64,000 bases of DNA from Christensenella minuta. GTDB lineage: Bacteria > Bacillota > Clostridia > Christensenellales > Christensenellaceae. The translations under genes were made by a program, and so were the position numbers. This document shows positions 24,765 through 34,219 of the stretch, in pieces. The notes beneath the pieces are model-generated. The model was not told the origin of the DNA, searched no databases, and was given only the letters and a program-made list of their open reading frames with translations. The stretch's first letter is position 1. Each line of letters starts with the position of its first letter. The stretch lies in the NCBI RefSeq assembly GCF_003628755.1, contig NZ_CP029256.1:1197585-1261584 (forward strand), in the 5' to 3' direction.

Positions 24765-26294
24765 TTAAGCCTTATGACCGCCGATTTGCTCGTTTCGGTC
24801 TTTGGCGGTTGCACCTTCTTCAAGGTTCATTCCCTTCAACACAGCATTCTTGCCAAACTTCTTTTTGATACTCAGCATTGCTTCTTGCATACGCCTTTCC
24901 CGTTCTAATTTTTCTTCTTCCTCCGCCTGCTTCTTCCTCTGTGCTTCGTAATCGGTAAAGAGGTCGAGTTGCTGGTATTCATCTTCCTGCTTGACGGATT
25001 TTTCATCAACAAGTTTATTCGCTGTGATTGTTATTCTGCGTACAAGCAAATGCTCGTCAACTATCCTGTCATACAAGTCCATCACGGCGTTGGTAATCAA
25101 TCGAGTAGAGGAAGTCTTTTTCTCAAGATTCGCTGTTCCGTGTGCGTGCTTTGGAACTTTGCGTCCATATCGGTCAATCGTAACCTCGCCTTTGTATTGA
25201 TATTTTAGGTTCGGATTACTTAAATTCTCAATATCATAGCCGATTGTCAACACAAGCTGGTCAGTTACAAGTCCTTTATCCACCAAATCAAGCACCATTT
25301 GGTCGGTCATTTCTTTTACAATCAACTTTGCCTTTTCGTAATCATACGGGCAGTGAAGTACCTGTCCTGAACATACACTATTGGTTTCCGGCTTATAGGC
25401 TTTGACCTGCTCCATCGTACAAGGTTCATATCCCCAAGCATGGTCAATTAGCAATTCCGCATTGATACCGAACAGCTTGTACAGCAATTCCTCGTTATAC
25501 AGTTCATTCGGCTTTCCGATAGAACATCTTGCAATATCGCCCATTGTATAAAGTCCGTGTTCCTCTAACTTCTTCGCATAACCATTTCCGACTCTCCAGA
25601 AATCGGTTATCGGGCGATGACTCCACAATTTCCGGCGATATGACATTTCATCCAATTCAGCTATTCGCACACCGTCCTTGTCCGGCTCAATATGCTTTGC
25701 CACGATATCCATCGCAATTTTACACAAGTACATATTCGTGCCGATTCCGGCTGTTGCTGTGATTCCTGTTGTTTTCAAAACATCCTGTATCATCGTCATG
25801 GCAAGTTCCCTTGCAGTCATCTGATAGGTGTTCAGATAATTTGTTGCATCTATGAATACTTCATCAATCGAGTAAGGGAATATATCTTCCGGAGCAATGT
25901 ATTTCAAGTAAACACTGTAAATCTTAGTGCTATACTCCAGATAGTATGCCATACGAGGTGGTGCAACGATATAATCAATCTCCAATGCTGGATTCGCATT
26001 TAATTCTGTACTGTCATCAGATGAACCAGTAAATGTACGATTTGGTGCTTTCCATCTTCGGTTGTTATTAGCTTCTTTTACCTTTTGCACGACTTCAAAC
26101 AAGCGTGGTCTGCCGGGTATCCCATAACTTTTTAATGACGGAGATACCGCAAGGCAGATGGTTTTCTCTGTCCTGCTTTTATCTGCAACCACAAGATTTG
26201 TTGTCAAAGGGTCACGATTTCGCTCTTTACACTCCACAGAAGCATAGAATGATTTGAGGTCAATTGCGATATAGGTCTTTTGCTTTGCCATCAT
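24765..26294 (-). CDS. Y-family DNA polymerase (UmuC-like)
   Basis: A translesion polymerase of 509 residues. The N-terminal catalytic motif is IAIDLKSFYASVECKERNRD. The second acidic motif is FPYSIDEVFIDATNYL (near 145), and the helix-hairpin-helix region has GNGYAKKLEEHGLYTMGDIA. A C-terminal QQLDLFTD (near 447) matches a beta-clamp-binding motif. The tail is charged and partly coiled. No UmuD partner is adjacent, but the LexA-like repressor on the element also carries an S24 domain. It could help the incoming element survive as single strand or serve the host under SOS. RBS GGGAG, 6 nt. Confidence 0.93.
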   Translation of the reverse strand: MMAKQKTYIAIDLKSFYASVECKERNRDPLTTNLVVADKSRTEKTICLAVSPSLKSYGIPGRPRLFEVVQKVKEANNNRRWKAPNRTFTGSSDDSTELNANPALEIDYIVAPPRMAYYLEYSTKIYSVYLKYIAPEDIFPYSIDEVFIDATNYLNTYQMTARELAMTMIQDVLKTTGITATAGIGTNMYLCKIAMDIVAKHIEPDKDGVRIAELDEMSYRRKLWSHRPITDFWRVGNGYAKKLEEHGLYTMGDIARCSIGKPNELYNEELLYKLFGINAELLIDHAWGYEPCTMEQVKAYKPETNSVCSGQVLHCPYDYEKAKLIVKEMTDQMVLDLVDKGLVTDQLVLTIGYDIENLSNPNLKYQYKGEVTIDRYGRKVPKHAHGTANLEKKTSSTRLITNAVMDLYDRIVDEHLLVRRITITANKLVDEKSVKQEDEYQQLDLFTDYEAQRKKQAEEEEKLERERRMQEAMLSIKKKFGKNAVLKGMNLEEGATAKDRNEQIGGHKA

Positions 26295-26344
26295 TCTATG
26301 CTCCCTTCTAAAATTCCTTCGAGTAAATTATGCTATCGTTAGTG

Positions 26345-27280
26345 TCAATCCTCGGTATAAAAACCATCCAATACATATGTTGTGACTGGTGTTATATACA
26401 ATTCATATTTAATAACCAGTCTGATTAAATCATTTCCGTCAATCAATGTTATCGGCGTACCTTCTCTCGCAGCCTCTCTTGCCTTATTGGTAAATCGGCT
26501 ATTAGTAATAAATACTCCATAATCGGCTTGATATTTGTTCATTGCCCCAAGAAATTGATTGATATCCGGCTCACTCACTGGATTTGAATTAAATCTTTTA
26601 CACTGAATAACCACTCTGGTTGTTCTAAAATCATCGGCATCTACGTGATATCCATAGCCATCAATACCACCATCATTTGACACCTGAACGCCTTTGTTGG
26701 TAAACTCCACTCCCATCTTTGTAAGAAGTGCTCGTGAAAATTGTTCAAACTTTGCTGGAGACATATTTGCGATTGCACTCTGAAGTTTTACCTTGAAATC
26801 ATCTAACAATTCGTCATCTGTGGATTCATTCTCCTCATCTTCAACCTCCAGTGTTTCTACTGGCTTGTTTTTCGATTTGTTCTTAGTCGAATGTTCCTCC
26901 CAATAGCTTCGTGCCTTATCCCTTACTTCTGTCTTAACATCAAAATCTGTTAAATCTACATTTGCTCCATCTTGAGTAAGTGTAATCTTTGGATTGAATT
27001 TCACATAAGATATGAGTCCGACATAACTAAGCTCTTTAATAGCAAAATTAAACTTAAAATCAAATTTTTTGTAATGATTTCCTGTTTTATTAGATGTATA
27101 TAGTTTCTGTTCAAATTCAGCAATATGCTCATCTAACTCACTAATTCTGTCTCTAATTTCAGAACGCTCTAACTGTCCACCTGCTTCCTGAAGGACTTGA
27201 AGGATTGGTTTAATAAGATATGATACTTGTTCTTCTGTATTTAAATCGTCATAAAACATATTTACATTTACACCTCTCAT
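26345..27280 (-). CDS. Mrr-like restriction endonuclease
   Basis: A 311-residue nuclease with an N-terminal winged-helix Mrr_N-like domain (VSYLIKPILQVLQEAGGQLE) and a C-terminal Mrr_cat PD-(D/E)xK domain: DGGIDGYGYHVD (near 210) followed by VVIQCKRFNSNPVS, i.e. D...QxK. Mrr enzymes cut DNA carrying foreign modification. The gene follows hsdR directly and shares its transcript, so it may complement type I restriction by attacking methylated invaders. ATG 27280 and ATG 27259 are both possible; AGAGGTG lies 11 nt before the latter. Confidence 0.88.
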   Translation of the reverse strand: MRGVNVNMFYDDLNTEEQVSYLIKPILQVLQEAGGQLERSEIRDRISELDEHIAEFEQKLYTSNKTGNHYKKFDFKFNFAIKELSYVGLISYVKFNPKITLTQDGANVDLTDFDVKTEVRDKARSYWEEHSTKNKSKNKPVETLEVEDEENESTDDELLDDFKVKLQSAIANMSPAKFEQFSRALLTKMGVEFTNKGVQVSNDGGIDGYGYHVDADDFRTTRVVIQCKRFNSNPVSEPDINQFLGAMNKYQADYGVFITNSRFTNKAREAAREGTPITLIDGNDLIRLVIKYELYITPVTTYVLDGFYTED

Positions 27281-30200
27281 TTACTGTGCATACTTCTTGA
27301 AATTCTCTGCCTGCTCAAGAACTTCCTTGTAAACATCATCAATGGTTACTGGCGGATAGCCGAACTCATCAAGCAGCAATATCAAATCCACTTGCAAGTT
27401 TGCCTTAATATCATCACGGGCAGACCAATCGGTATAGCGTGACTTATCATCAACAATCAGCTTTATCCTTTTGGAAAGTTCAATCATTTTATCGTCCGGA
27501 TATTCAAACTCAAACTTCTTGGAAACTGCTTTCAAAATATCATAGAAAGCCTTTTCTTCATAATCTATTCCCATATTCTTGAAGGAGTTCTTTTCTGTTT
27601 TCAGTTCAGACAACAACTGTGCAAGCTGCTCCGCAACATCATCAAGGACTTCATTGGCATACGCTTCATCACGACGTCGGTTATTATACTCATCAACAAC
27701 TTTCTTGAGTCTGTCTGCAAATTCCACACCCATAATTTTATTAACTTTCTTAAACTCGTCAATCGCCTGAGAAAGAAGTCTTTGAAGTATCTTGATTTTC
27801 GTATTCGGCAACTGAATAGCATTTATCTTATCCATATACTCATCGCTGAAAATATCAACCGATATATGTTTTCCGGTTTCAAACAATTCCTCAATTCCAT
27901 CAGACTGAATTGCACCCTCAAGCATTTTGCGGACACGAGCGTTCATCTGCTCAATATCCGGTGCATCGCCTTTTGTCAACTTGAAAAGGATAGAACGGAC
28001 AGCACAATAAAAATGGATATAATCCTTATCTTCATCGGAGAATTTCTCACTTGAACTACAAAGGTTAAATGCCTGTTTCATTCTCTTGACTGCTGCCATA
28101 AATCTTCTTTCCAGTTCTTCAGACAACTGCACATACTCAACCGCACGGTTCAGGCAGGCAAGCTGTTCGGTAGGCGAACCATTGAAGAAATCACTACCGT
28201 TAAAGTTATGGAACATCTGACCGAGAACTTCTAACTGGTCTTTTACAATCGTGATGGACTGCTCAACACCTTCAAATTCTTCACTCTCAAAATTCGTATA
28301 TTTCTTGAGGGCGGTATTCATATTTTTCTTGATACCTATGTAGTCAACAATCAAACCTTTATCCTTGCCCTCGCATACACGATTTACACGGGAAATCGTC
28401 TGAATAAGGGTATGCTGCTGAATAGGCTTATCAATATAAATCGTATCAAGCTCCGGCACATCAAAACCAGTCAGCCACATATCTACAACAATGGCAATCT
28501 TAAAGTTCGATTTCGGGTTCTTGAACTGACGGTCAAATTCTTTCCTGTCCTCTTTTGTGCCAAGCATATCAAATAGGTCTTTTTCATCATCTTTATTACG
28601 AGTCATAACCAACTTGATTTTTTCCATTGGCTTCAACTCTTTTTTATCTTTCTCACTCAGAACAACACCGTCATCACAAATCTTCTTTTCTGTCCATTCC
28701 GGTCTGAGTTCCTTTACTATCTTATAGAAATCGTATGCTATATTTCGGTTGGAACATACAAACATTGCTTTGCCTGCTACGGTTGCACCTTCTGCCACAC
28801 GGGTTTCATAATGCTTGATAAAATCCTCCGCAACAGCACGAAGTCTATCAGGGTCGCCAATAATAACTTCCATTTTGGCAACTGCTTTCTGACTTTCTTC
28901 TACTTGATGTTCATTTGCCCCCTCAAGTTCACACTGAGCATAATATTCTTCAATCTGTCTTACCTTATCCTGATTGAGCATAACCTTGGCTGCACGACCA
29001 TCGTAAACAAGATTAACTGTAATACCGTCCTTAACAGCTTCCGTCATTGTATATGCGTCTACAACACCACCAAAGACTTCGATTGTTCCATCAACCGGAG
29101 TTCCGGTAAATCCAACATAAGTCGCATTTGGTAAAGAATCGTGCAGATACTTGGCAAAGCCATAGGTTTTCTGAACACCTGACTCTGTAATCTTAACCTT
29201 TTGGTCGAGATTGATTTGGCTTCTGTGTGCTTCATCAGAAATACAAATAACGTTCGTTCTGTCTGTAAGAAGCTGCAAATCCTCTGTAAATTTCTGAATG
29301 GTAGTCAGATAAACACCGCCACTCTCTCGTCCCTGAAGCTCCTCACGAAGTTTCTCACGGGATTCAATGCTTACAACAGTTTCATCTCCGATATATTTCT
29401 TTGAACCGACAAACTGCTTGGAAAGCTGGTCGTCAAGGTCTGTTCTGTCTGTAATAATAAGAATAGTCGGGGAGGAAAAGTATTTGCTTTTCATCAGCAT
29501 ACGGGTAAGGAAAAGCATTGTATAACTCTTGCCGCACCCTGTTGCTCCGAAGTATGTACCACCTTTACCATCTCCTTCAGGGCGAAGATGTGCCTTGATA
29601 TTCTCATACAATTTATTTGCCGCAAAGAACTGTGGATAACGGCACACTATCTTTAAATCCTTATCTGAGTTATCCGGAAAATAAATAAAATCTTTGACAA
29701 CTTCAAGCAAACGGTCTTTTCGGAAAAGTCCCTTTATCATTGTTACAAGAGAATTGATACCGTCCAGTTCTTTATCGTCTGAGTTTATCTTTCTCCACGC
29801 ATAGAAGAAATCATACGGGCTGAAGAAAGAACCATATTTATTATTTGCTCCATCACTGATAACAACAAACGCATTATATTTGAAAATCTCCGGAATATCT
29901 CTACGGTAACGGATTGTAAGCTGCTTATATGCGTCCATTATGGTCGTATTCTCTTGTACCGCACTCTTAAATTCAAGAACAACAACAGGAATACCATTTA
30001 CGAACACAATGCCATCAGGAATACGCAACTGATTATTTACGCCTTCAATTTCAAACTGATTAACCACTTTGAAAATATTGTTTTCAGGAGTGTCGAAATC
30101 AATAAGTTCAATATAGAGGTCTTTCTGCGTTCTATCCTCACGGTTAAGAATAAATCCATCGCAGAGCAACTTAAATACAGCTTTGTTTGCTTCATAAATT

Positions 30201-30421
30201 GTACCGGAAATATTACGCAGCATTAGAATGACACTATCCACCTCACTCGGTGTGATACCATCTTTCGCATAGCGATTATAGAGGTATTGCTTCAGGTCGT
30301 CCGTAAGCAGAACCTCCGTCCTTTCTCTGTGTATCTGGTCGCCACTGACATAGGTGTACCCCTCGTCTTTGAACAACTCCATTATTGACATTTCCAATGC
30401 GTGTTCATTAAAATTTGCCAT
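27281..30421 (-). CDS. hsdR: Type I restriction enzyme, R (motor/nuclease) subunit
   Basis: The translocase-nuclease subunit of the type I system. From the preferred start at 30421 it has 1,046 residues. The N-terminal nuclease segment includes FDTPENNIFKVVNQFEIEG and GIPVVVLEFKSAV (E-x-K). The SF2 motor has Walker A FGATGCGKSYTM (near 295), the DEAH box ICISDEAHRSQ and motif VI IQTISRVNRV. The start at 30421 is chosen for AAAGGAG 8 nt upstream; an in-frame ATG at 30463 overlaps the preceding gene. Intact. It is separated from hsdS by an unknown membrane-anchored protein, an unusual insertion. Confidence 0.95.
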   Translation of the reverse strand: MANFNEHALEMSIMELFKDEGYTYVSGDQIHRERTEVLLTDDLKQYLYNRYAKDGITPSEVDSVILMLRNISGTIYEANKAVFKLLCDGFILNREDRTQKDLYIELIDFDTPENNIFKVVNQFEIEGVNNQLRIPDGIVFVNGIPVVVLEFKSAVQENTTIMDAYKQLTIRYRRDIPEIFKYNAFVVISDGANNKYGSFFSPYDFFYAWRKINSDDKELDGINSLVTMIKGLFRKDRLLEVVKDFIYFPDNSDKDLKIVCRYPQFFAANKLYENIKAHLRPEGDGKGGTYFGATGCGKSYTMLFLTRMLMKSKYFSSPTILIITDRTDLDDQLSKQFVGSKKYIGDETVVSIESREKLREELQGRESGGVYLTTIQKFTEDLQLLTDRTNVICISDEAHRSQINLDQKVKITESGVQKTYGFAKYLHDSLPNATYVGFTGTPVDGTIEVFGGVVDAYTMTEAVKDGITVNLVYDGRAAKVMLNQDKVRQIEEYYAQCELEGANEHQVEESQKAVAKMEVIIGDPDRLRAVAEDFIKHYETRVAEGATVAGKAMFVCSNRNIAYDFYKIVKELRPEWTEKKICDDGVVLSEKDKKELKPMEKIKLVMTRNKDDEKDLFDMLGTKEDRKEFDRQFKNPKSNFKIAIVVDMWLTGFDVPELDTIYIDKPIQQHTLIQTISRVNRVCEGKDKGLIVDYIGIKKNMNTALKKYTNFESEEFEGVEQSITIVKDQLEVLGQMFHNFNGSDFFNGSPTEQLACLNRAVEYVQLSEELERRFMAAVKRMKQAFNLCSSSEKFSDEDKDYIHFYCAVRSILFKLTKGDAPDIEQMNARVRKMLEGAIQSDGIEELFETGKHISVDIFSDEYMDKINAIQLPNTKIKILQRLLSQAIDEFKKVNKIMGVEFADRLKKVVDEYNNRRRDEAYANEVLDDVAEQLAQLLSELKTEKNSFKNMGIDYEEKAFYDILKAVSKKFEFEYPDDKMIELSKRIKLIVDDKSRYTDWSARDDIKANLQVDLILLLDEFGYPPVTIDDVYKEVLEQAENFKKYAQ

Positions 30422-30452
30422 TGCGTTCACTCCTTTGGTATTCTGCATCAAA

Positions 30453-31325
30453 TTATGATGCAACTACACTTGTATAATAAGCATTATAAAGTGCTTGTAC
30501 TGTTTCATAATATTTATCTTCATAAGTTTCTGCTTGTGCGTCGGTATACTCTAAGAAAAACTGACAATCAACATCTTCGCCAAACTTATTATTTATAATT
30601 GTTGCTATATTCTCAACAAGTTCCATCATCCACATACAAACGGTTTCTTCTCTTGTGTGTGCTAGACTTTGATATTCCCATACATAATCAATCGGAGGTA
30701 TAGGTGTTTCCTTATCAAAATCCATTTTTTTATCTACGAAATAATAGAAATATTCATCAATATACTCTCCAATAGATATTTGAGCCACATTCAAAATCAT
30801 CATCAGACGATTTTCTTTGTTTATAGGTTCAAAGATATTAGGAGTGCCGTTCCATTCTAATTCTCGGTATCTATCATAGCTTCGATGAAAATATTTTGCT
30901 CCATCATACAAATAATCCCTTCCCAAATTATATTTCTCTATATCTTGCTGAAGTTTATCTATACATCCCTGTAACCAATACTTTCCCGTAAATTGTTTAA
31001 TCTTATATCCGGCTTGATTTAATATCTCATTTTGTAATTCTTCAGAACACCGGCAGTATTCCGAATAAATTTTCCTTGTATGCTTTTCAAGCGGGTATAG
31101 ATTAGCTGCTATAATACACCACGGCAAATAATCTCTTTCCTCTTGATTATCAATTAGAAAAAGTCGAGCTTTTTCTTGCAATGCTATATGTTCCTTTTCG
31201 CATTGCAATTTCTGTATTTCCTTTTCATGTCGTGATTGCAACCAATAAATCAAAAAAGAAACTGCTATTGTTGCCACCAGTGACAATACTCCGATTATAA
31301 TCTGAATTATATCTGCTAATGACAT
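30453..31325 (-). CDS. Membrane-anchored protein of unknown function inside the restriction locus
   Basis: I do not recognise this 290-residue protein. One N-terminal membrane helix (residues about 7-29, IIIGVLSLVATIAVSFLIYW) is followed by a charged coiled-coil-like stretch (residues about 32-60) and a cytoplasmic helical domain rich in Tyr, Trp and Glu (HTRKIYSEYCRCSEEL; SIGEYIDEYFYYFVDK). The layout resembles DUF4760-like or small anchored phage-defence accessory proteins, but no motif settles this. It lies between hsdS and hsdR on the same strand with 24- and 31-nt gaps, so it is co-expressed with them. Confidence 0.7.
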   Translation of the reverse strand: MSLADIIQIIIGVLSLVATIAVSFLIYWLQSRHEKEIQKLQCEKEHIALQEKARLFLIDNQEERDYLPWCIIAANLYPLEKHTRKIYSEYCRCSEELQNEILNQAGYKIKQFTGKYWLQGCIDKLQQDIEKYNLGRDYLYDGAKYFHRSYDRYRELEWNGTPNIFEPINKENRLMMILNVAQISIGEYIDEYFYYFVDKKMDFDKETPIPPIDYVWEYQSLAHTREETVCMWMMELVENIATIINNKFGEDVDCQFFLEYTDAQAETYEDKYYETVQALYNAYYTSVVAS

Positions 31326-31337
31326 AGGTTCCTCCTT

Positions 31338-31357
31338 GTAAATGATAATTTAGTGGC
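31338..31357 (+). repeat. hsdS inversion repeat A
   Basis: GTAAATGATAATTTAGTGGC. It covers the stop of the full-length hsdS. Read rightward it encodes NDNLVA followed by a stop, so flipping the A-B segment would end the upstream hsdS half at this point. Pairs with repeat B, 19 of 20 bases. Confidence 0.85.
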
Positions 31358-32522
31358 TTGATAACTGAGCCAAAGCTGTTGCTTGCAGTTCTTCAAGTAG
31401 AGCGATTTCCTTTGTGTTTAAGGTCATTTGCTCAACTATTGCAGCAAGATTCAGTTCTTCAATAAACTCAGACGGAGGAACAACAATTTTTATGTTATCA
31501 ATGAAGTTCTTACTGAGGTTATCTTGGGCTCCACCATTAGAAAGTCTGCTTATTGCCGCTTGGCTCTGAATTAGTGAGAAGTACAAGTATGCTGCATCAG
31601 CTTTTGAATTGCAAATCATACCACAAATAGCTTGGTTGGTCGTTGCTTCAATAGCGAGATAACCAACTTCTCCAGCGGTAACGCCATACATCGCCATTAA
31701 AACGGTGTCCTTTGGAAGCAGTTTTGTGGAACTCTCACTCAACCCTAATGGAGTGATGTATTCTTCCGTTTGAAGCGTAATATTATTATGGACTTCGCCT
31801 GATTTTACCCAAGAAATCGTTCCGTTCTCCCAATATTCGTTGTTGGTACGAGATGGAGTAGAACCAGATTTTGTTTCTCTACAAAATTCAGATACGGTTT
31901 GAATTTCAAAATCATCAGGCAAAGTCAGTCTATCCATTTCTGGCTCGGTTAGATTTATCAATGCACCTCTGCCGACATTCTTTTGGATAGAAGCTGTGCC
32001 AACCGCCACTAAATTATCATTTATCTTCTGTTTTAAAGCTATTCTATCGGTTAGTGTCTTGTAGGCTTTCACTATTTTTCTCTGCTTTTCAATATCCGGT
32101 ACTGGAAGTTCCACCATGCAAAGCTCATTCCAATCAAAAATCTCTCTCACGCTTCCGTGTGACTTATATCTTGCATAACGGTCAAATTCTGGTCGGCTGA
32201 ACCAAAGCATAAGATATTCAGGGTCAAGTTCCTCTTTATTTTCAACTTCAAAAACTGTATAAGAGCTTGAAATGATACAATCTTCTTCATCTAAATAAGC
32301 AATAGAGATTTTTTCTCCATTTCGTGAAGTAACGGGTCCATATGCAAACTGTCCCGTTCTAACTATTTTATAATTCGATAAATCAGTTCCTACAATATTT
32401 GCGATTGAGGGAATAATTTTTTTGCTTATACTTACGCCGAGCAACTTTGTTACGGATAAATCCTTATTACGCTCGTCCACAAGTCGAATGTAATTGCCTA
32501 ATATCTTATATCCTTTTTCCAT
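31350..32522 (-). CDS. hsdS: Type I restriction specificity subunit, full-length, invertible second half
   Basis: The subunit that reads the target sequence; 390 residues from ATG 32522 (AAGGTGG 5 nt upstream). The first target-recognition domain (residues about 5-140) ends in the conserved helix KQRKIVKAYKTLTDRIALKQ and KINDNLVA, which coincides with repeat B. A second domain (LPDDFEIQTVSEFCRETKSG; ISWVKSGEVHNN) and its closing helix (LEELQATALAQLSSH) lie between repeats B and A. Its first domain is clearly homologous to that of the truncated hsdS behind hsdM but differs in the recognition part. It overlaps the end of the recombinase gene inside the same locus. Confidence 0.9.
   Translation of the reverse strand: MEKGYKILGNYIRLVDERNKDLSVTKLLGVSISKKIIPSIANIVGTDLSNYKIVRTGQFAYGPVTSRNGEKISIAYLDEEDCIISSSYTVFEVENKEELDPEYLMLWFSRPEFDRYARYKSHGSVREIFDWNELCMVELPVPDIEKQRKIVKAYKTLTDRIALKQKINDNLVAVGTASIQKNVGRGALINLTEPEMDRLTLPDDFEIQTVSEFCRETKSGSTPSRTNNEYWENGTISWVKSGEVHNNITLQTEEYITPLGLSESSTKLLPKDTVLMAMYGVTAGEVGYLAIEATTNQAICGMICNSKADAAYLYFSLIQSQAAISRLSNGGAQDNLSKNFIDNIKIVVPPSEFIEELNLAAIVEQMTLNTKEIALLEELQATALAQLSSH
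32005..32024 (-). repeat. hsdS inversion repeat B
   Basis: GCCACTAAATTATCATTTAT on the + strand, the inverse of repeat A. It encodes the INDNLVA hinge between the two halves of the full-length hsdS. A and B enclose about 690 bp. Confidence 0.85.
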
Positions 32523-32532
32523 TCCTACCACC

Positions 32533-33516
32533 TTAACCAATGTATTTTCTATGAGCAATTTTCACATTACTCTGTTTAACCATTGCATATTGCAATGTAG
32601 TATCTATTCTTTTATGTCCCAAGAGCTGCTGAAGCTGCTCTATTGGCATTCCTTTGTCTATTGCCATTGTCGCAAGTGTTCGCCTGAATTTGTGAGGGTG
32701 TACCTTATTTAGTCCCAATCGTTTTCCAAGCTGTCGTAATCTCACTTCAATACCTCCGATATTCATTCGATTGTACGGAGATTGCAATGATACAAAAAGT
32801 GCCGGATTATCGTCCTTGCGACTATTCAAGTAATTCTGCAAATGTATCTTTGTTCTTGCATCAAAATATACTATTCGCTCCTTATCGCCTTTGCCGAAAA
32901 CAACACATTCTCTTTCGTTAAAGTCTATATCCTCACGATTTAGTAACACCATTTCTCCGACACGCATACCCGTTGAAGCAAGCATATCAATCATTGCCAA
33001 ATCCCTAAGTTCCGTGCAATTATCCCTCATCAATTCAAGTGCTTCATCTGAATAAGTTTCTTTAATGTTCGTTCCGGTCTTAACCTTATGTATTCGCCTG
33101 ACCGGACTTTTCAAAATATAATCCTCGTCCTCAAGCCAAGAGAAAAAGCTGGAAAGTATTCGTCTTATATTATCTATCGTAACCTTACTTGATTTTTTCT
33201 TAGCCTGATACTCGGTCAAATACCAACGAATATCGTCGGTCACAATATATTTGATACCCTTTCCAATGCCATCAAGCATCGATTGTATCGTTGCATTATA
33301 GTATTTCAAGGTTTTCTCAGAACAGCCTTCAATACGCTTTGCCGATAAGAAAGACTCTACTAAATTCTGTTCTGAAAGTTCCTTATCTCTTTCTGTCTTT
33401 GTTACCTCATAATCAAAAAGTGTATGCTGCAACACTTCTTGCAATCTTTCTGTCTGTGCGTTATTCAAATAAGGCAACATTCCTTGAATAACATCTGTAA
33501 TTAGGTTCTGTTTCAT
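32533..33516 (-). CDS. Tyrosine recombinase dedicated to hsdS inversion
   Basis: A 328-residue XerC/D-like recombinase lying between the two hsdS halves. Catalytic residues visible: Arg in ASTGMRVGEMVLL (near 185), HPHKFRRTLATM (near 275), LLGHKRIDTTL (near 298) and Tyr in LQYAMVKQ (near 310). It resembles the recombinases that shuffle hsdS genes in pneumococcal and other phase-variable type I loci more than the ICE integrase. Its position, within the repeats it would act on, makes hsdS inversion its likely job. The start at 33516 has AGGAG 8 nt upstream. It was read as intact. Confidence 0.9.
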   Translation of the reverse strand: MKQNLITDVIQGMLPYLNNAQTERLQEVLQHTLFDYEVTKTERDKELSEQNLVESFLSAKRIEGCSEKTLKYYNATIQSMLDGIGKGIKYIVTDDIRWYLTEYQAKKKSSKVTIDNIRRILSSFFSWLEDEDYILKSPVRRIHKVKTGTNIKETYSDEALELMRDNCTELRDLAMIDMLASTGMRVGEMVLLNREDIDFNERECVVFGKGDKERIVYFDARTKIHLQNYLNSRKDDNPALFVSLQSPYNRMNIGGIEVRLRQLGKRLGLNKVHPHKFRRTLATMAIDKGMPIEQLQQLLGHKRIDTTLQYAMVKQSNVKIAHRKYIG

Positions 33517-33570
33517 AGTCAATTCTCCTTTTATTTTTTAAGAGAACGACTACCAGTGGCAGTCCCTTGT

Positions 33571-33597
33571 TTTAACTCCCGCCACTGATGGGAGTTC
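33571..33597. other. Hairpin upstream of the recombinase gene and repeat C
   Basis: AACTCCC and GGGAGTT face each other across about 12 nt, just before repeat C. It could be a weak terminator that stops transcription entering the invertible segment, or a recombinase accessory site. Small stem; low weight. Confidence 0.35.
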
Positions 33598-33601
33598 TAT
33601 T

Positions 33602-33621
33602 GTAAATGATAATTTACTGGC
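33602..33621 (+). repeat. hsdS inversion repeat C
   Basis: GTAAATGATAATTTACTGGC, same orientation as A. It encodes VNDNLLA, the first codons of the silent second half. With D it encloses about 640 bp. Confidence 0.85.
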
Positions 33622-34219
33622 TACCACACAGGCTATTTATAAGTCGTGGTTTGTTGATTTTGAACCATTCGACAATGTTTGCCCTTCAGATTGGGGAAAT
33701 GGCTGTGTTGATGATATTGCCGAGTTCTATGATTCAATGCGTAAACCGCTTTCCTCATTAGAACGAGCCGATATGGAACGGATATATCCCTATTATGGAG
33801 CAGTCTCCATTGTCGATTATGTCGATGACTTCATTTTTGACGGAGAATATCTACTTCTAAGCGAAGATGGAATTTATGTTGTTGATGAAAATGGTCATCC
33901 ACTTCTGCAACATATTACTGGAAAGTTTTGGGCAAACAATCACGCTCATATTCTCAAAGGGAAATCCGGTTTCAACGAAGACAGTTTGTATCTGTTTTTG
34001 GCAAATACAAATATGGCTCCCATTGTTACTGGTGCAGCACAGCCAAAAATCAATCAAGCTAACCTAAAGAGTTTCTCAATTACGATACCTACCAGCGAAG
34101 TAATTGAGAATTTCAACGCTCTTATTCAGCCATTTTTTGACCAAAGACTTTCAAACGAGGCAGAGGTCAAAAAACTGGAAAGTCTCAAAGACTTGCTTTT
34201 AAGTCGCCTGGTAAACTAA
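33602..34219 (+). pseudogene. Silent, inverted second half of hsdS
   Basis: An open rightward frame from repeat C to TAA at 34219 without its own start: VNDNLLATTQAIYKSWFVDF, then EYLLLSEDGIYVV, and the closing helix LESLKDLLLSRLVN. This is the second recognition domain of a type I S subunit. If the C-D segment flips, its first codons join exactly, in frame, to the KQKINDN hinge of the truncated hsdS behind hsdM and give a complete subunit of about 380 residues. It is therefore a stored cassette, not decay. An internal ATG at 33737 has no good ribosome binding site. Confidence 0.85.
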
